From Eutrigla gurnardus (taxonomy: Eukaryota > Chordata > Actinopteri > Perciformes > Triglidae), in the NCBI GenBank assembly GCA_963514095.1, contig OY741277.1, positions 11,627,137 through 11,691,136 on the forward strand: a stretch of 64,000 nt of DNA. The letters are read 5' to 3'. The notes beneath the pieces were generated by a model that saw only the letters and a program-made list of their open reading frames with translations, was not told the origin of the DNA and ran no database searches. A program made the position numbers and the translations under genes. Shown here in pieces: positions 36,763 through 55,943 of the stretch; positions within the stretch are counted from its first letter, which is position 1, and each line of letters begins with the position of its first letter.

Positions 36763-37821
36763 CTGTGTGAAGCATGCCAGCTCTAAATGAGATGGACCAA
36801 AGTGTGATGGCCCCGCTGCTCTTACACGAATGCCTCAAAACAAATTCTTGGTGAAGGACTCAATGGATGCCGTGGAATCATATTTGCTGTACCACTAATG
36901 GCATAGGACTGGTTCTGCTAGAATGTTCCTCAGAGCAAGAAAACACGCCGTTTGGCTGTAATGCACATTGACCATTTTGGCTTTACCAGGCACAGACCCC
37001 ATACTGTATGGATGTAGTAGTGCAACAAAAGCAGATATTTAGACGACAAACATTCTTAAATTAAACATTTTATTTTGATTTGATTTTTTAAATTTGATTT
37101 ACTTTGATTTCTTTTCTTCGTTTTTAGGAATTTTCCACCGACCAAAACAAATTCCAATGTCAAACTTAAAAAAAATTTTTTTTTGAAAAAAAACCCTGCA
37201 CACACTGTACACCACCCACACAGCAGCACACGAGCCAGTGTTTGTTACACAAGAGGGGGAAGAGAGCCCTGTGAGTCTTTAGAGGTGCCGTTAAAGGTGC
37301 CTTGTCTGGGGAAAGTAGGACGAAGTGTCATGCTCAGTCGGGGGAAGAGGGAAAAAATGTTGTTAAAAACAAAGGAAGGAAAGGAAGGCACGTTTTGATG
37401 AGTCAGAAAAGTGACTGCTATAAGAAGAAGAAGAAGCAAAAAAAAAAAACTTCCCAACTTCAAACGGACCTCACATTCTTTTTTAGCCCACCTCCCAACA
37501 CGGGCACGCACACACTCATCCCCCCGGCGTCATATGGGCGTCTCTCTCTCCCCCTGTCTCGCTCCTTCCTTCTGCGTGTGAAACTACAAAGGGCCGTCCG
37601 TCCGAAGGAGCCGCTCGGCTGTGGGTGCCGCCGGGTGCTGATGCTGGTGGTAATTAGGCGTCACAACACTTAGGCCGGGTGTCTCGCGCGGCGCTGGATT
37701 CCTCCTGACGTGACGGAGGGATAGAAGAGTTATTCAGCTCTGCAGTTTCTTCTGCTCTGCTGGTCATCTGTCCTCTTCAGGGCCCATCAGCCTAAACAGC
37801 CCACCCAACACACACATGCAT

Positions 37822-37823
<2 letters not shown>
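33874..37823. other. Intron 4, third part: unique DNA, no gene
   Basis: AT-rich unique sequence with a T21 run (34565-34585), GT tracts at 36166-36188 and 36705-36755, and a purine-rich patch near 37330-37450. The inverted octamer pair at 35060-35086 lies in a conserved-looking block. No exon was recognised. Confidence 0.5.
34960..35130. promoter_or_regulatory. Candidate enhancer-like element with inverted POU octamers
   Basis: A unique block containing ATGCAAAT (35060-35067) and ATTTGCAT (35079-35086), two perfect octamers in inverted orientation 11 bp apart, plus AATAAATATG and ATTTAAAGG cores. Enhancer function is inferred from motif arrangement only. Confidence 0.3.

Positions 37824-37873
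<50 letters not shown>
37824..37873. repeat. (CA)n microsatellite
   Basis: About 25 CA units, in inverted orientation relative to the GT tract starting 94 bp downstream. Confidence 0.97.
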
Positions 37874-37874
<1 letters not shown>

Positions 37875-37965
37875 ACAACCAACCCATCCAAGCACCCAGA
37901 GGCAGAAGAGAGAGGCAGTGTGTTAGAGAGAGAGATATCAAAGCCCTCAAGGGGTTAGGAGAGGG

Positions 37966-37966
<1 letters not shown>

Positions 37967-38061
<95 letters not shown>
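37967..38061. repeat. (GT)n microsatellite
   Basis: About 47 GT units followed closely by an 11-base G run. Together with the preceding CA tract it could form a long hairpin in the transcript. Confidence 0.98.
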
Positions 38062-38062
<1 letters not shown>

Positions 38063-39470
38063 TGTCGGGGGGGGGGGGTAGTAAAAAGGACTGTGTGTGT
38101 GGGGGGGTCTCAGGTCTCAGTCAATACTCAGACCTCTGCATCACTAACTGTACAGACAATATAGATCAATATGGGGTGAAGGCACATATATTTTACTAAT
38201 TACTGCAATAATTAAAAGGGTCTTTTGTGATTAAAATAAAATCAGTATGTGGTCAATTTTTAGCTAAATGGATTCAGACACAGTCGACTAATCCTGTTTC
38301 GGCCTCGTCGCTCCCTTGTCATAAAATCATTTGAGAAAACAACATTAGCGAGGTGCAGTTTTATTTTTTCTTCCTCCTTCTTTTCACTCTCTTGATAGGT
38401 CAACCACGCAGACCCCCGGGACAAGACGAGGGAATCACTCCCTCCGTTTATTGTTATTGCCCGAGCTGACGGCGTTAGTCAGTGGAAACACACCTGAATC
38501 TGATCGGATTTGGTTACTTTAATGGAAAAGAATGTAGAACTCGCTGGCACTTACAATAAACAGTATTTGTACATTTTCAAAGGATTTAAATAATGGGCTG
38601 TTTTAATCTGTTTTTCGCTTATGCGCTTTTGTTTTTGCATATAATTGTCGACCTGCTATTAATAACACATATGTTAACTACAAAAGATTTGATTGAATAA
38701 TGAAGAAGGCAGGATGGGGGTGTGGGTTGGGAGGTGGGGGGGTGGTGGAAGAAAAATGCTGTGGCAGTAAAATCGGAGTTTGTGTGGCGTGCCGAGCATA
38801 ACGCCGGGCTACGAGAGGGAGAGACATGCTGCTTTCATGTCCCTAAGCCATGTTCACGTCCACTGAAGACTTCTGTTTTTACACAGGTAGGCAGTTTGGG
38901 GACTATCTCTGTGAGGAAGAAGGGGGGGGTAAAAAAAAAAGAGAAAAAAAGAAGACATGAGAGGAATCAAAGGATGTTCCCCCTTTTAATAATGTAACAA
39001 ATATTCTAATTTCTAAAAATAAAACCTCCTCTTCATCCTTCCTGCTAATCTGAGCAGTAATGTATTCCAACCCAAGGCCATATTAGTATGCTAGCCAAGG
39101 GCAAAATGGTTACGACAAGACCAAGTTCCCTCAAAAAACTTAGACACATATAAAAAGAGAGTGAAAAGATCAGCCTGCAACTTGTAGACACCTCCCGAAT
39201 TGAGGATTGGGTTGTAGCTAATTGTCTACTGTGGCCTGTTATAGAACAGAAAACATACACTTGTAGGAATTTTTTTTAAATTATCCCAAAAAATATAAGC
39301 GGTAGCTACACTAACATATTCAGGTTTTTTCCCCCCTCTTTTGTACTGGTTGTAATAATTAATGGACACGCACGTTTTTTCATATTGAATTAAAGAAAAG
39401 GGTGCAAGGTAACATAGTTTTAGAGCTAAAACAAATGTAGCCTAAGACTTTGCTCTGCTCACACAAGCAT

Positions 39471-39489
39471 CCCCCCCCCCCCCCCCCCC
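39471..39489. repeat. C19 homopolymer
   Basis: Nineteen consecutive C; the minus strand is a G-quadruplex-capable G run. Confidence 0.97.
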
Positions 39490-39732
39490 TGATTAATTGC
39501 ATGTGAACTGTTAGTTTCCATATCTGTGTGTGTGTGTCTGTCTGTCTGTGCGTCCACATAGATATATTGATGCCATTTTATGAAAAAGCAATTGAGCAAT
39601 GGGACTTTGTACCAACCATCAAACACACTTCATTATGGGAGCAGTGATAACAAATACATTGTGTAGGATAATGATGGCAGCAGTTCATATTGTTCATTAT
39701 ACGTCTGGGTGTCACACGACACTCTGAATTTA

Positions 39733-39779
39733 TGTGAGTGTGTGTGAGTGTGTGTGAGTGTGTGTGAGTGTGTGTGTGA
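39733..39779. repeat. 10-bp minisatellite (GTGAGTGTGT)n
   Basis: Four to five near-identical units of GTGAGTGTGT. Confidence 0.85.
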
Positions 39780-40491
39780 GAGAGTCTTTGTTTTTGCTAT
39801 TTTACAACATCATGTTTCAGCAAATTAACGTCTGAACCACTGGGAAGAAAAATATACCATCGTTTGCCACCGGTGACAAACAATATATTTTGGATAATGA
39901 TTGCATCTATTGGCTTCTGCATTTGTAAATGTGAGGTAATGAATTTCCTTCATGAGCAATGAAAGCAAACAGAGATATTATGTCAGTTTGCTTGAATGGG
40001 CCTTACTGGATGCGTGATGGACTATCTGTCTGTGATAAACTGTATCCGCAAGAAAACAGCACATTCCCTTTTTATAGTAAGAACATGCTAAATAACTGCT
40101 CCGTATGTAACGCATAAATATTCCCGTAGATTTGAATGCTGGCAGTGTCCCATGCTGAAAGTGGGAGGTGCGTTGATGTGGAGTCTGACTGGCGGAGGCC
40201 TCGAGCGTGCTTGGCTGCCTGTGACTCGTGGGCCTGTCAAAGGTTTTGGGGCATTGGACTGAGTCGATGCCTGCCACACACATGTCGTGCCTTCCCTCCC
40301 TGATGAGCCCCGCAGTTACGCAATCAACAGTATTATTGCTCGGAAATGTATATATTTAATTTGTGAAACAATGACAGTTTCGCTTGATTTATGGTGCAAG
40401 GCAAGGTTTAATTAATTTAAAAATGCATATTACCCTGTGACTTAATTATTAGCTAATTACACCGGGTACTTGTTCAGTCTTCCCCCCGCCT

Positions 40492-40509
40492 CCCCCCCCC
40501 CCCCCCCCC
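40492..40509. repeat. C18 homopolymer
   Basis: Eighteen consecutive C, preceded by a shorter C run. Confidence 0.97.
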
Positions 40510-41551
40510 TCTTTTTCAGGCATATTTCTGTGTGTGTCTGACACTTGAATTTCCTCCCGGGGTCATTTTCATGTGAGGTCATGCTTTTTCTTTCTGAGTG
40601 GCTGCTGAGATGGAGAACAGACGCGGTAGAAAGCCTTTGGTAGGGCCGGGCGGCACACGGCTCAGGTGAAAGTGAAGTGAGCGAGTGTGCGACTTTTAAA
40701 GTCTTGACATCATAAATTGGGAGTGTGAATCCAGCATTCAGGGCAGGCTAAACAGTGTGTTTTGAAGTATTCAATGTGGAGAATATTAGAGCATCTTTAA
40801 TGGGCCCGATGTGAATATGTACACGGGTCTGGATTTGAAAGCAGAATTGAAGTGCTTTGTATGTTTGGACAGAAGTAGCTTTATCTTGTTTCTCTTGTCT
40901 GCCTGGGATTCCTATTCGATTTAGAAGTAAGACGGCGACCAACACAGTTGAGCAAAAACATCAAGCATTAATGCACAAGAGTGAGAAATGAAGCATGTAA
41001 CCAATCTGTCCTCCGGCGCTGAATCCGATCAGCCAAATGACGGGGGCCTTAACCCGAGAGACTTTGGCTGTGGCGTCTAAATGTGGCAAAATGCTCACCT
41101 CGGCCCCCACTCGCAAACACACACACGCTCGCAGATATAAAGGAGCACACATATTAATACACACTCGCCCCAATCACACTTGCATTCGCAAATTACAGTC
41201 TACACTTCAAACTGGACGAGAAGGACAACCGCCGGCTTGTTGCACACACAGAACGTATTCATATCTTCTGTAGTGGCCTTGGGAAGCACAATTTGCCAAA
41301 GGCGTAAGCTGATCCTTGGGGTCATGGTCAAAAACGGTGAATAAATGTCTCACTGTTACGGCTGTCAGTGGTTTGCCTCTCACTGCTGGAGGGTCTAAAT
41401 AGTAGTATTTATGTCAGCTGGTTTTTCTACTGAAAATGCGGTGCAGGTTGATCGTAAGATCAAGGATCCCCCCCCCCCCCCCCATGAGAGCTTCTCCAGA
41501 TAGCTGCTGTTAGGAAATGATAGGGAACGGACACAGTGGAGGCAAGCATGT

Positions 41552-41587
41552 GAGGAGGAGGAGGAGGAGGAGGAGGAGGTGGAGGTG
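41552..41587. repeat. (GAG)n trinucleotide array
   Basis: About eleven GAG units ending in GTGGAG. Frames across it give poly-Arg, poly-Glu or poly-Ser shadows. Confidence 0.93.
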
Positions 41588-41988
41588 TGGCTGTGACAAG
41601 AGGCCGGCCGGCCAGCCAAATCGCCTCACCCCGAACACTCGGACACCCTGGCTGGCCACCATCCGGCCCCGTGTGTGTCTGTGCCTAGTAATGGTAAGCG
41701 TTTTAAACTATTAGAGCTGCTGTGAAAAAAGGCCCGTTTGAGTGCAGAGCTGTCAGTCTGCAATGAGGCAATTGGGGGTGGGGGGGTGTTGGGGGGGGGG
41801 CTGTCACGGCTGTCACTCAATGGGAGGATGAGAACTGTTTGGCCCTAATGGATTCCTCCAGGCAGACGGCTTACACGGCGGCTAGAAGTAAAATCGATGC
41901 GTTGTCATGAGCGAGTGAGGCATCATCAAACGGCCAGGTGGACGGGGAGGCAAGGAAGGGGAGGCCTGCCCGGGTAGTTACGTCTATA

Positions 41989-48327
<6,339 letters not shown>

Positions 48328-48467
48328 ACCCGCACACGGGCTGTTGTGGTGGCTTGGGATGCCGAAACTCTGCCTTTAATTAAACACAGATGCATGGAAG
48401 GAGAGACTGTCTGTCACACACACTTCAGCAGCTGCACGCATGCAGACGAGCATGGGCACATACACGG

Positions 48468-48482
48468 ACACACACACACACA

Positions 48483-48532
<50 letters not shown>
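48468..48532. repeat. (CA)n microsatellite
   Basis: About 32 CA units with one CTCA interruption, flanked on both sides by GT tracts in inverted orientation. Confidence 0.97.
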
Positions 48533-48534
<2 letters not shown>

Positions 48535-48563
48535 TGAAGAAGATGAAAGAATGTAAGGGACTC

Positions 48564-48599
48564 TGTGTCTGTGTGTGTGTGTGTGTGTATGTGCGTGTG

Positions 48600-48640
<41 letters not shown>
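48564..48640. repeat. (GT)n microsatellite
   Basis: About 77 bp of GT with ATGTGC interruptions. Confidence 0.97.
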
Positions 48641-48641
<1 letters not shown>

Positions 48642-49443
48642 GATAAGAGGAAACAACCTCTTTCTATCTTCACTCTGCAAACATAAATAACTTAATTTAA
48701 ATTAAGTCTGAAAATGATTGGCTTTAAATGGATCAGATATGTTTTTATTGAAATGTTTGTGCATGTTTGCTGGGAGTTTAAAATTCAGTGGAGTTTCTGA
48801 CTTATTTATAATTTTATTTATAAATGTTGTTCATTATGTCTTGTTTCTAATTTAATATTGTTTAACTGCTCAGTTGTTGGGTTTCTCTTATATTTCACCC
48901 AATCTCTTCTGTATAGGTGTATTTTTATACATCATTTTAAAAATGATTTCAGTAAATCAGTCCTAAATCTTTTTTTTATAAGGTTTTCAAGCTCAGTCAA
49001 GACTTGTAAATGCTATTTTACTTTAGCTCAGAGATTTCTTTTTATTCTTCAAAAAGCGGCTAATTTCTGCTGTCAACCCTTCTCCTGCATCACATTTAAT
49101 TCAACCTAATTAGGGATATGCACCTCTGTTGTTTTTCCGTCTAGGATAGAGGTGTTTGTTATCCTTGAAAGCCTTAAATTCAGAACCCTTTTCTCTCCTC
49201 TTTGTCTCTCGGTCTCTCCTGTGCTGCAGCAACGGCCTCATTTTTCATTAGAGGATTGCCCCATTATTTCATTTCTTGTGATAAAATGACAAGAGATTAC
49301 TCACGAGAAATACTAAATACAGAGCCGGACCGATGGGATCTCCCCTCATATGTAACGCTGCTGCGCTACGGCTGAAGGCTTCATATTTCCTATTTCTCTC
49401 TCTATTATATATATCTGGCAGAGTTGTAGATACAAGAGCTGTG

Positions 49444-49482
<39 letters not shown>

Positions 49483-50735
49483 TGTATTACATTCTGGGCG
49501 TCCCAATCTGATCAGACACCACTCGCTGGTCAGCAGACCTTGCTTCGTCTTTTTTTTATAAGAAACCTTGTTTTTGCAGGGAAAATGTAGAAAAATTAGT
49601 TGCACCGCTGACAGAAATGTCAGCGAGTTGGGGGGAAGAATAACCTATTTCACACCGAGCAGGAAGAGGAGGGTAAACACGGCAAACACAGGCCAGCGAT
49701 GGCTAACTGGGAATTTAGAGGAAAAAACAACAACATACAAAATAAATAAATAACAACTGCACCATATCTTTATCTAAGATGATTCATATTTTATTTCAAA
49801 ACAGTGCCTCCATTGGTCACATTTTTCAGTAGGGGATAATAGAAAATGTAAAGATACGGGCGGTGAAATATGAGTCGGTTTGGGGAGGTAAGAATGAGAA
49901 AAGATTAGCTTGAGATTAGAATAAGAGAGATGGAGGAGGGAGGAAGAGGAGGGCAAAGAGTCTCGAGGTGTGTGTGTGTGTGAGTAGTTTTCAGAGTGAG
50001 GGTTGGTGCGTCCGTCCGTATGTGTGTGTGTGTGTGTGTGTGTATGAGAGTGAGAAGAAGGATGACTGTACACACTCCCACCCTACTTTGTTTTCCAACT
50101 ACCTCCACACCAGCAGAGATTGGACATCCTTGACCGACCTACTGGGTTACAATCACAGCTGCCCACGCGTGGCTTTCATTGCTACTGACCTATCAAACCT
50201 TGCATATATACCTTCAACTCACACACACGCTTCCTACTTTATCAAAATATCCAGTCTAATTTCTGTGCTTTGCAAACTAATAAGCATATGTTTTTCTTGT
50301 GCTATTGACACCATTTGTTTTTTGCATATTCATTTGCCTGTTTGTATCAGATAACCCACCTCGAGTTCCCGCTGTTGTTTGTACACCGAAGTTGTTTTTC
50401 TTGACTTTTCCCGCTGCAGTCCGTCAGTAGTTCAGAGGCTGGCAAAGGCTTGCCTGAGTGGCCCCGAAGTCTTTAATTTAACAAGATACCCACCAAGGAG
50501 AGTTGTTTTGGCTGCTCCCCTCCATCCTGAGAGTCATTAAGGCTGGCCCATGGTGAGGGACACCCGGCCAGGCATTAGCATAACTGGGCAGAGCAACAGA
50601 AGGAGCCCTAGGTCAGTGGAAACTTCCAGATCAAACTCTCCCAGTTACCCCCCAGGCCCGGGCTCTGGTTAACACCAGTGGGAACCAGTAGTCCTGGGAA
50701 TGTGTTACCAGGCTAAAACCAACATTACAAGCATG

Positions 50736-50738
<3 letters not shown>
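48641..50738. other. Intron 4, sixth part: AT-rich unique DNA, no gene
   Basis: AT-rich unique sequence with an 18-bp palindrome (48690-48707) and GT tracts at 49446-49480 and about 49969-50044. The block 50440-50720 is repeat-poor and conserved-looking. No exon was recognised. Confidence 0.5.

Positions 50739-50812
<74 letters not shown>
50739..50812. repeat. (CA)n microsatellite
   Basis: About 36 uninterrupted CA units. Confidence 0.98.
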
Positions 50813-50813
<1 letters not shown>

Positions 50814-53800
50814 GGTTTGGAAATCTTCCCTCTTACATTTTTTTCTTCACCTTTTCTACTCAGCCTCCTATTTTGTTAGCAACTTGAACCCCCTTGTTAT
50901 TATTTTACCACTCGCCCTTCTGCAGAAGTCACATAGTTATTAGTAGCAGCCTTCTTAACAAGACATTTTATTTATTTAATTCATTTTTCATTTCTTCCCC
51001 TGACTGGGTGGAGATCTTCATGCTGCACTGACTGACGTCCCCCAAAAGAACATTTCAAGGTGACGTGAGGCCACAGGCTCTCTCTTAAAAAAAATCCCAC
51101 CAACCTGATTGTCATGACATATTACGTATCAAATGTTCCTTTTCTTCTCTTTTGAACTTTAATTTTTCCGCCTGTTCTCTTGGAGAAATCAATTCTCTGT
51201 TTTGCATCGTGAATTTCACCACAAGTCCGTCTGCAGCCATCATTCCCAAATGTTTATTCTTCTCTGTCTCTAGAGAGACACACAGTCTGTGAGAATGTTT
51301 TTATCCTCATTCACACATACATGAGCTACATGTTGATTTTCGTCGCTACATTTTGTCAAGAATTTGTTTTTAGCCATGTTTTTTGAAGGTAGGCCTTCAA
51401 TGCATTAAACACTGAAATGTGCACAAGCACTGAGTGTTGTACGTCACAGTGCGTTACAGTCTAGCACAGAGAAGGGTGGATAAGCTATGACCTTAGTCAG
51501 TTGTCATCATAAGTCAAACAATCTCCAGCATCAATAAAAATTGTATTATACATACAGAATTGAGTTTTCCATGTTTTTCAGATCAGGGCTAAAAGTGTGT
51601 GATACATCTATACTGTAATGTATCCCAGGGGTATTCAATTAACATTCATAGAGGCCAGTTAGACAAACATTATGTCATAATGTCTTACTTTCATTATGTA
51701 TATTTGCTTAAAGATTTTTGCTTTGTCTAGTAGTCGTGCGTCACATTGCTGCTTTTAATAATGGCCTTGGAACGTATCAGACGTAACGCTACTCATTTTG
51801 AATTTTATGTGGAAATAATGAGCGTGTGAGAGCCCATTAATTCATGATCATTTATTATTTTTCTGACTTTTGTCTCTCATCTCGTCTCCCCCGTTTGTGA
51901 TTATGTCGCTCACTATATGCTCATCATAATGCATGAATTTGATTGGCTGAGTAGTAAGGTGATTTACAATGCAGCCTGTAAAGGCTAGAAAAGCTGTAAA
52001 AATGTAACAATTGTCAATAATGAATTGGTTATATGTCGGGAATTGTGGGGTCATCAGTGTCCAAGAGTTCTGGTTACATTACATATCATTACATGTGGAA
52101 AAAGCTTCATTTCAGTCTCACGGCTGCTGTCACTATAATTCACTTGACGAGGATTTGGATGGCTCGTCTTAAAAATAAGCTGAAAACACATACTTTTCTG
52201 TTGGTATAAAAAGCTCTCTGTTGTTTCTATCACGGCGGTAGGAAGCGGCCCGTTCTCTCTGCCTGCTCTGATGACATCTGCTTTGCTTTAGAGGAGAGCT
52301 GAGCGATTCGCAGTGACGGACGTGGTCGACTCATCACGCAGGCCCGAATCACTTTAAGTTCTGCCACGTTTGTGTTGCTTCAGATTTGTCACGGGATCAC
52401 GTCCGACGTTGCTACAGCCTGCTGTTGTTTTGTTTTGGGGACTGAGAAAGCTAAACACTGGGATAAGGTATGACGAATAATGTCCTCTGACAGACGGGGC
52501 CTGTTGTTGGTGGACATCGCTGGCACAGGCCGCCGTGCGTGAGCGTGGGAGACCATGAGTAACTATTACTTCAAGCAGAAATGGAAGGCAGTTTTTCCAT
52601 GGATTCTCTCTAAACACTTTATTCTTCTGATTGTTTTCAGCCACTCTCATCAGGCTGTTAGAAGAGGCAGAACTGTTGCTTAAAACATGCGAGGGCTCTT
52701 TAGCAGCCGTTTGGATTTACATGGATTAAATCTCTTTGTTTGGATGAGAATACTCTTACCTTGCATCTGCCTGTTTAGCAACGAGCTGAATGCGCCTCAC
52801 TGAATGTGTGCGTGGTTGAGTGTTTCCTATAAATTTGTTGCAGTTCATCTTCATTTCACTTGTGACATTTAAAAATTCCTTTTTTTAAAAGTCTGTTTTA
52901 ACTTTGCAATGGCATTTCACAACAACTCTTTTGTGTCCTGATATCCCCCCCCCCCCCCCCTCATCTTCATGTCAATCACATCCACTCAACTTTTAGCTAA
53001 CAAGCTAGCACCTGTTAGCACAGTTAGCACAGGAGTTGTGTGTCTTTTTAGGAAAGATGTTAACGATCAAAACTCTGCTGATGTTACTCTGAATTAACAT
53101 TAGCATTGTAACACAGAGTCATAAATCTGAGCTTGCTAGAGTCTGGCATCGTTGTTGCTTTTGCTAACAGGAGCTAAAGGGGAAAAAAAGAGAAAAATAA
53201 ACTTAAAAAAATCTCATAATTAAGAATGACCAAATTAATAACATCTCATAATCATTAGATTAATTTTAATATTAAAATAAAATTCATTTTCATGTCCAAC
53301 TCTGATTATTCATATTTCACTTCTGTGTGTTATAGAGCAGGACCAAACCCCGATATAGGGAATAACACATCTTGATAATGATATACTATGATGATTTATT
53401 GAATTACCAGAAAACATTTTTATATATATCCTAAATATTTGTGTATCGTCTTTACATTTTTTAATTTAATACTTATTAAAACAATTAAAAATGCCGATTG
53501 GTTTCTCATTTGATTAAGAACTCAAGTGTGAAATGAAATAGAAATAAAGAACATGTCAAATGAATACAGGTCTAGCCTCGGGGACAGCAAATTAATGTGA
53601 ATCCAAAACATCTGATAAATGCAATTTAAAGGACAGATGGCAGACATTAAGGCCCATAATCATTTATACCTACACACTTTGGTCTGAATAAACTACATGT
53701 AAAGTGCTTTGCATACAGTCAGTGTCATTTCAATGTCCAAGTAATGGATATTTAGTGTGATAGAGTCAAACTTTAATGCCAGTCAAAAATGTGTGTTGTA

Positions 53801-54880
53801 CGGGGGTGTGAACAGCTTCTCTGTACATCATTTTATTCGTCCTCTAACAGTTGTATGTCATATTTTAAGTTTATAGTAATAAAAAAAAAAAAACGCCCCT
53901 TTGCCTTTGACTATCACATTCAGCTACATTTTATTTTCAATTAAAAACATGCAGACAGTATTTTCTTATGCAGAATGGCTGTGGATGAATTTCTTTTTAC
54001 TGGGAATAGAACTCACAGCTGACCCATTTACCCACAATTCATGGTTGAATCGCAGTTTTAGTCCAAGTGAAGACTTTCTTTAAAAAACTAGTGGGAAACC
54101 TCCCTCTCACCAAGGCCTTGGTCCGACTGCTGTGCTCTCATCTGACCAAAACAAAATAAGAAATCCTTCCGTGCTTTAAAGTAACTTGTGTGTACCAGCC
54201 GGCTGTAAAAACCTCTCTAGTTAACATACTGCTCAGCAGAAAGAGATTCAAATCTGCTCAGTTTTTAGAAGGGGAACTGTGGCTTCCTGCGACGCTCCTT
54301 GCAGATGTGGAAGAGTTGTTTGTCTAGTTAACGCATGTCAGTCGCCGCTCAAAAAAAGCCCCACTGTCTAATTAGAGACGGGAGTCATTGTCATCTGTCT
54401 CGTAATGAGGAATCATGAAGGCTTCTTATTTCGCTCTGATATTTCACCATGTCTACAAATGAACAAGTTTCCATATTTTAAGGCAGCGCTTTTAACAGGG
54501 TCGCTTGTGTTTTTTTTGTTTTGTCTTTTTTTGAATGCACTGTCAATTACCCAGTGGCAGTAGCCTTGCAGATACAGCCGAGTGCCGTGCTGGCTGACTG
54601 GGTGACTGGCTGGCTGACTTGGTGGCGGACTGGCTTGTCTCTTGGAAACCTGTGAAAAGATGATTTACATTGAGAGCATGTTGTCGCAAACCCGAGCCCA
54701 CGGTATGCATATTCCCCCATTGTTTGTGACAGTTGGTTGTACCTGCGCCGGGGGGGTGGGGGAGCACCAAGTATGCATGCAACTTTGCATTTCAGTGGCT
54801 GAGCTCGGGGTCAGGAGCACATCTGGCTGACTGGGAGGTTTGTGTGCGGTGTGTCATTTCTGTGTTTCAGATTCCGATAA

Positions 54881-54911
<31 letters not shown>

Positions 54912-55692
54912 GTGCAGGCTCACTTGTTGCTGTGCAGCCGGAGCCTGTGTGCGTGAAGCAGCAGCAGCAGCAGCAGCCGCGGCGCCACACAAACAGCAAA
55001 CCCGGCACACCGGTGCACTCCTACACAAACAAACAAACACACCTGCTGCTCCTGGCAAGTCGCTCTGACAATCAGCCGGAGGAGGGAAGGCAAACAAAAC
55101 AAACAGTTTAATTTACATGACAGTAGCCTGCTTTACATTAGCATGCCGTGGCAATGATAGAGTGAAGCTCCGCTGGAAACAGCAGGTAATGAAAAGTGAT
55201 GGTCCTATTTGCGGTATACTGTAAGTACAGGAATGGGATGCCAGAGCAGTCGGAACTAATGGCGTGCACTGTGCTGCGTTACCTCTCAGACAGTCCTTTT
55301 GGTGTGTTGGGTTAAACAAAAATCCAACCAGAAAACACTCCACTCCCAGTCCTTTCTAAAATAACTAATTTTCCAGCATTGCAGAATAAATATAAGCAAT
55401 TTGTTGTGGTGAAGAATTCAAGATGTGTACATGTGTAAAGTGAAGAGAGGAGTGTGATTTTTTTTTTTTTTTTTGCTTTCCATTCCCTCCAAACTTTCCT
55501 CTTTTTAGACGGAACATGAAATGTTTATGCAGTTTGTGCAAAAGAATCCGTGTGCAATTTTAACAAGCAATTAACTTCATCAATAAATAAGTAAACAGTG
55601 TTTTGGCCGGTTTGTAATTGCGCTGAATGGTATTTGTGTCTTGAGACGGCTGTATTTGTACTTGGTAAGCTTTATTTCTGAAGACATTTATG

Positions 55693-55694
<2 letters not shown>

Positions 55695-55759
<65 letters not shown>
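55695..55759. repeat. (GT)n microsatellite
   Basis: About 32 GT units. Confidence 0.97.
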
Positions 55760-55760
<1 letters not shown>

Positions 55761-55897
55761 TTTGCGGGTGTGTTTGGTTTGTCAGTGTCTAAATGTATCG
55801 TGCACGTTTGTGAGTGTTTTTTTTTTTTTCTTTTTTAGATGTTTGGAGCATACGCTCATCATGTCATATTAATGCTATTGAGGTGTGTCTGTACATG

Positions 55898-55901
<4 letters not shown>

Positions 55902-55942
<41 letters not shown>
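55902..55942. repeat. (GT)n microsatellite
   Basis: About 20 GT units. Confidence 0.97.
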
Positions 55943-55943
<1 letters not shown>

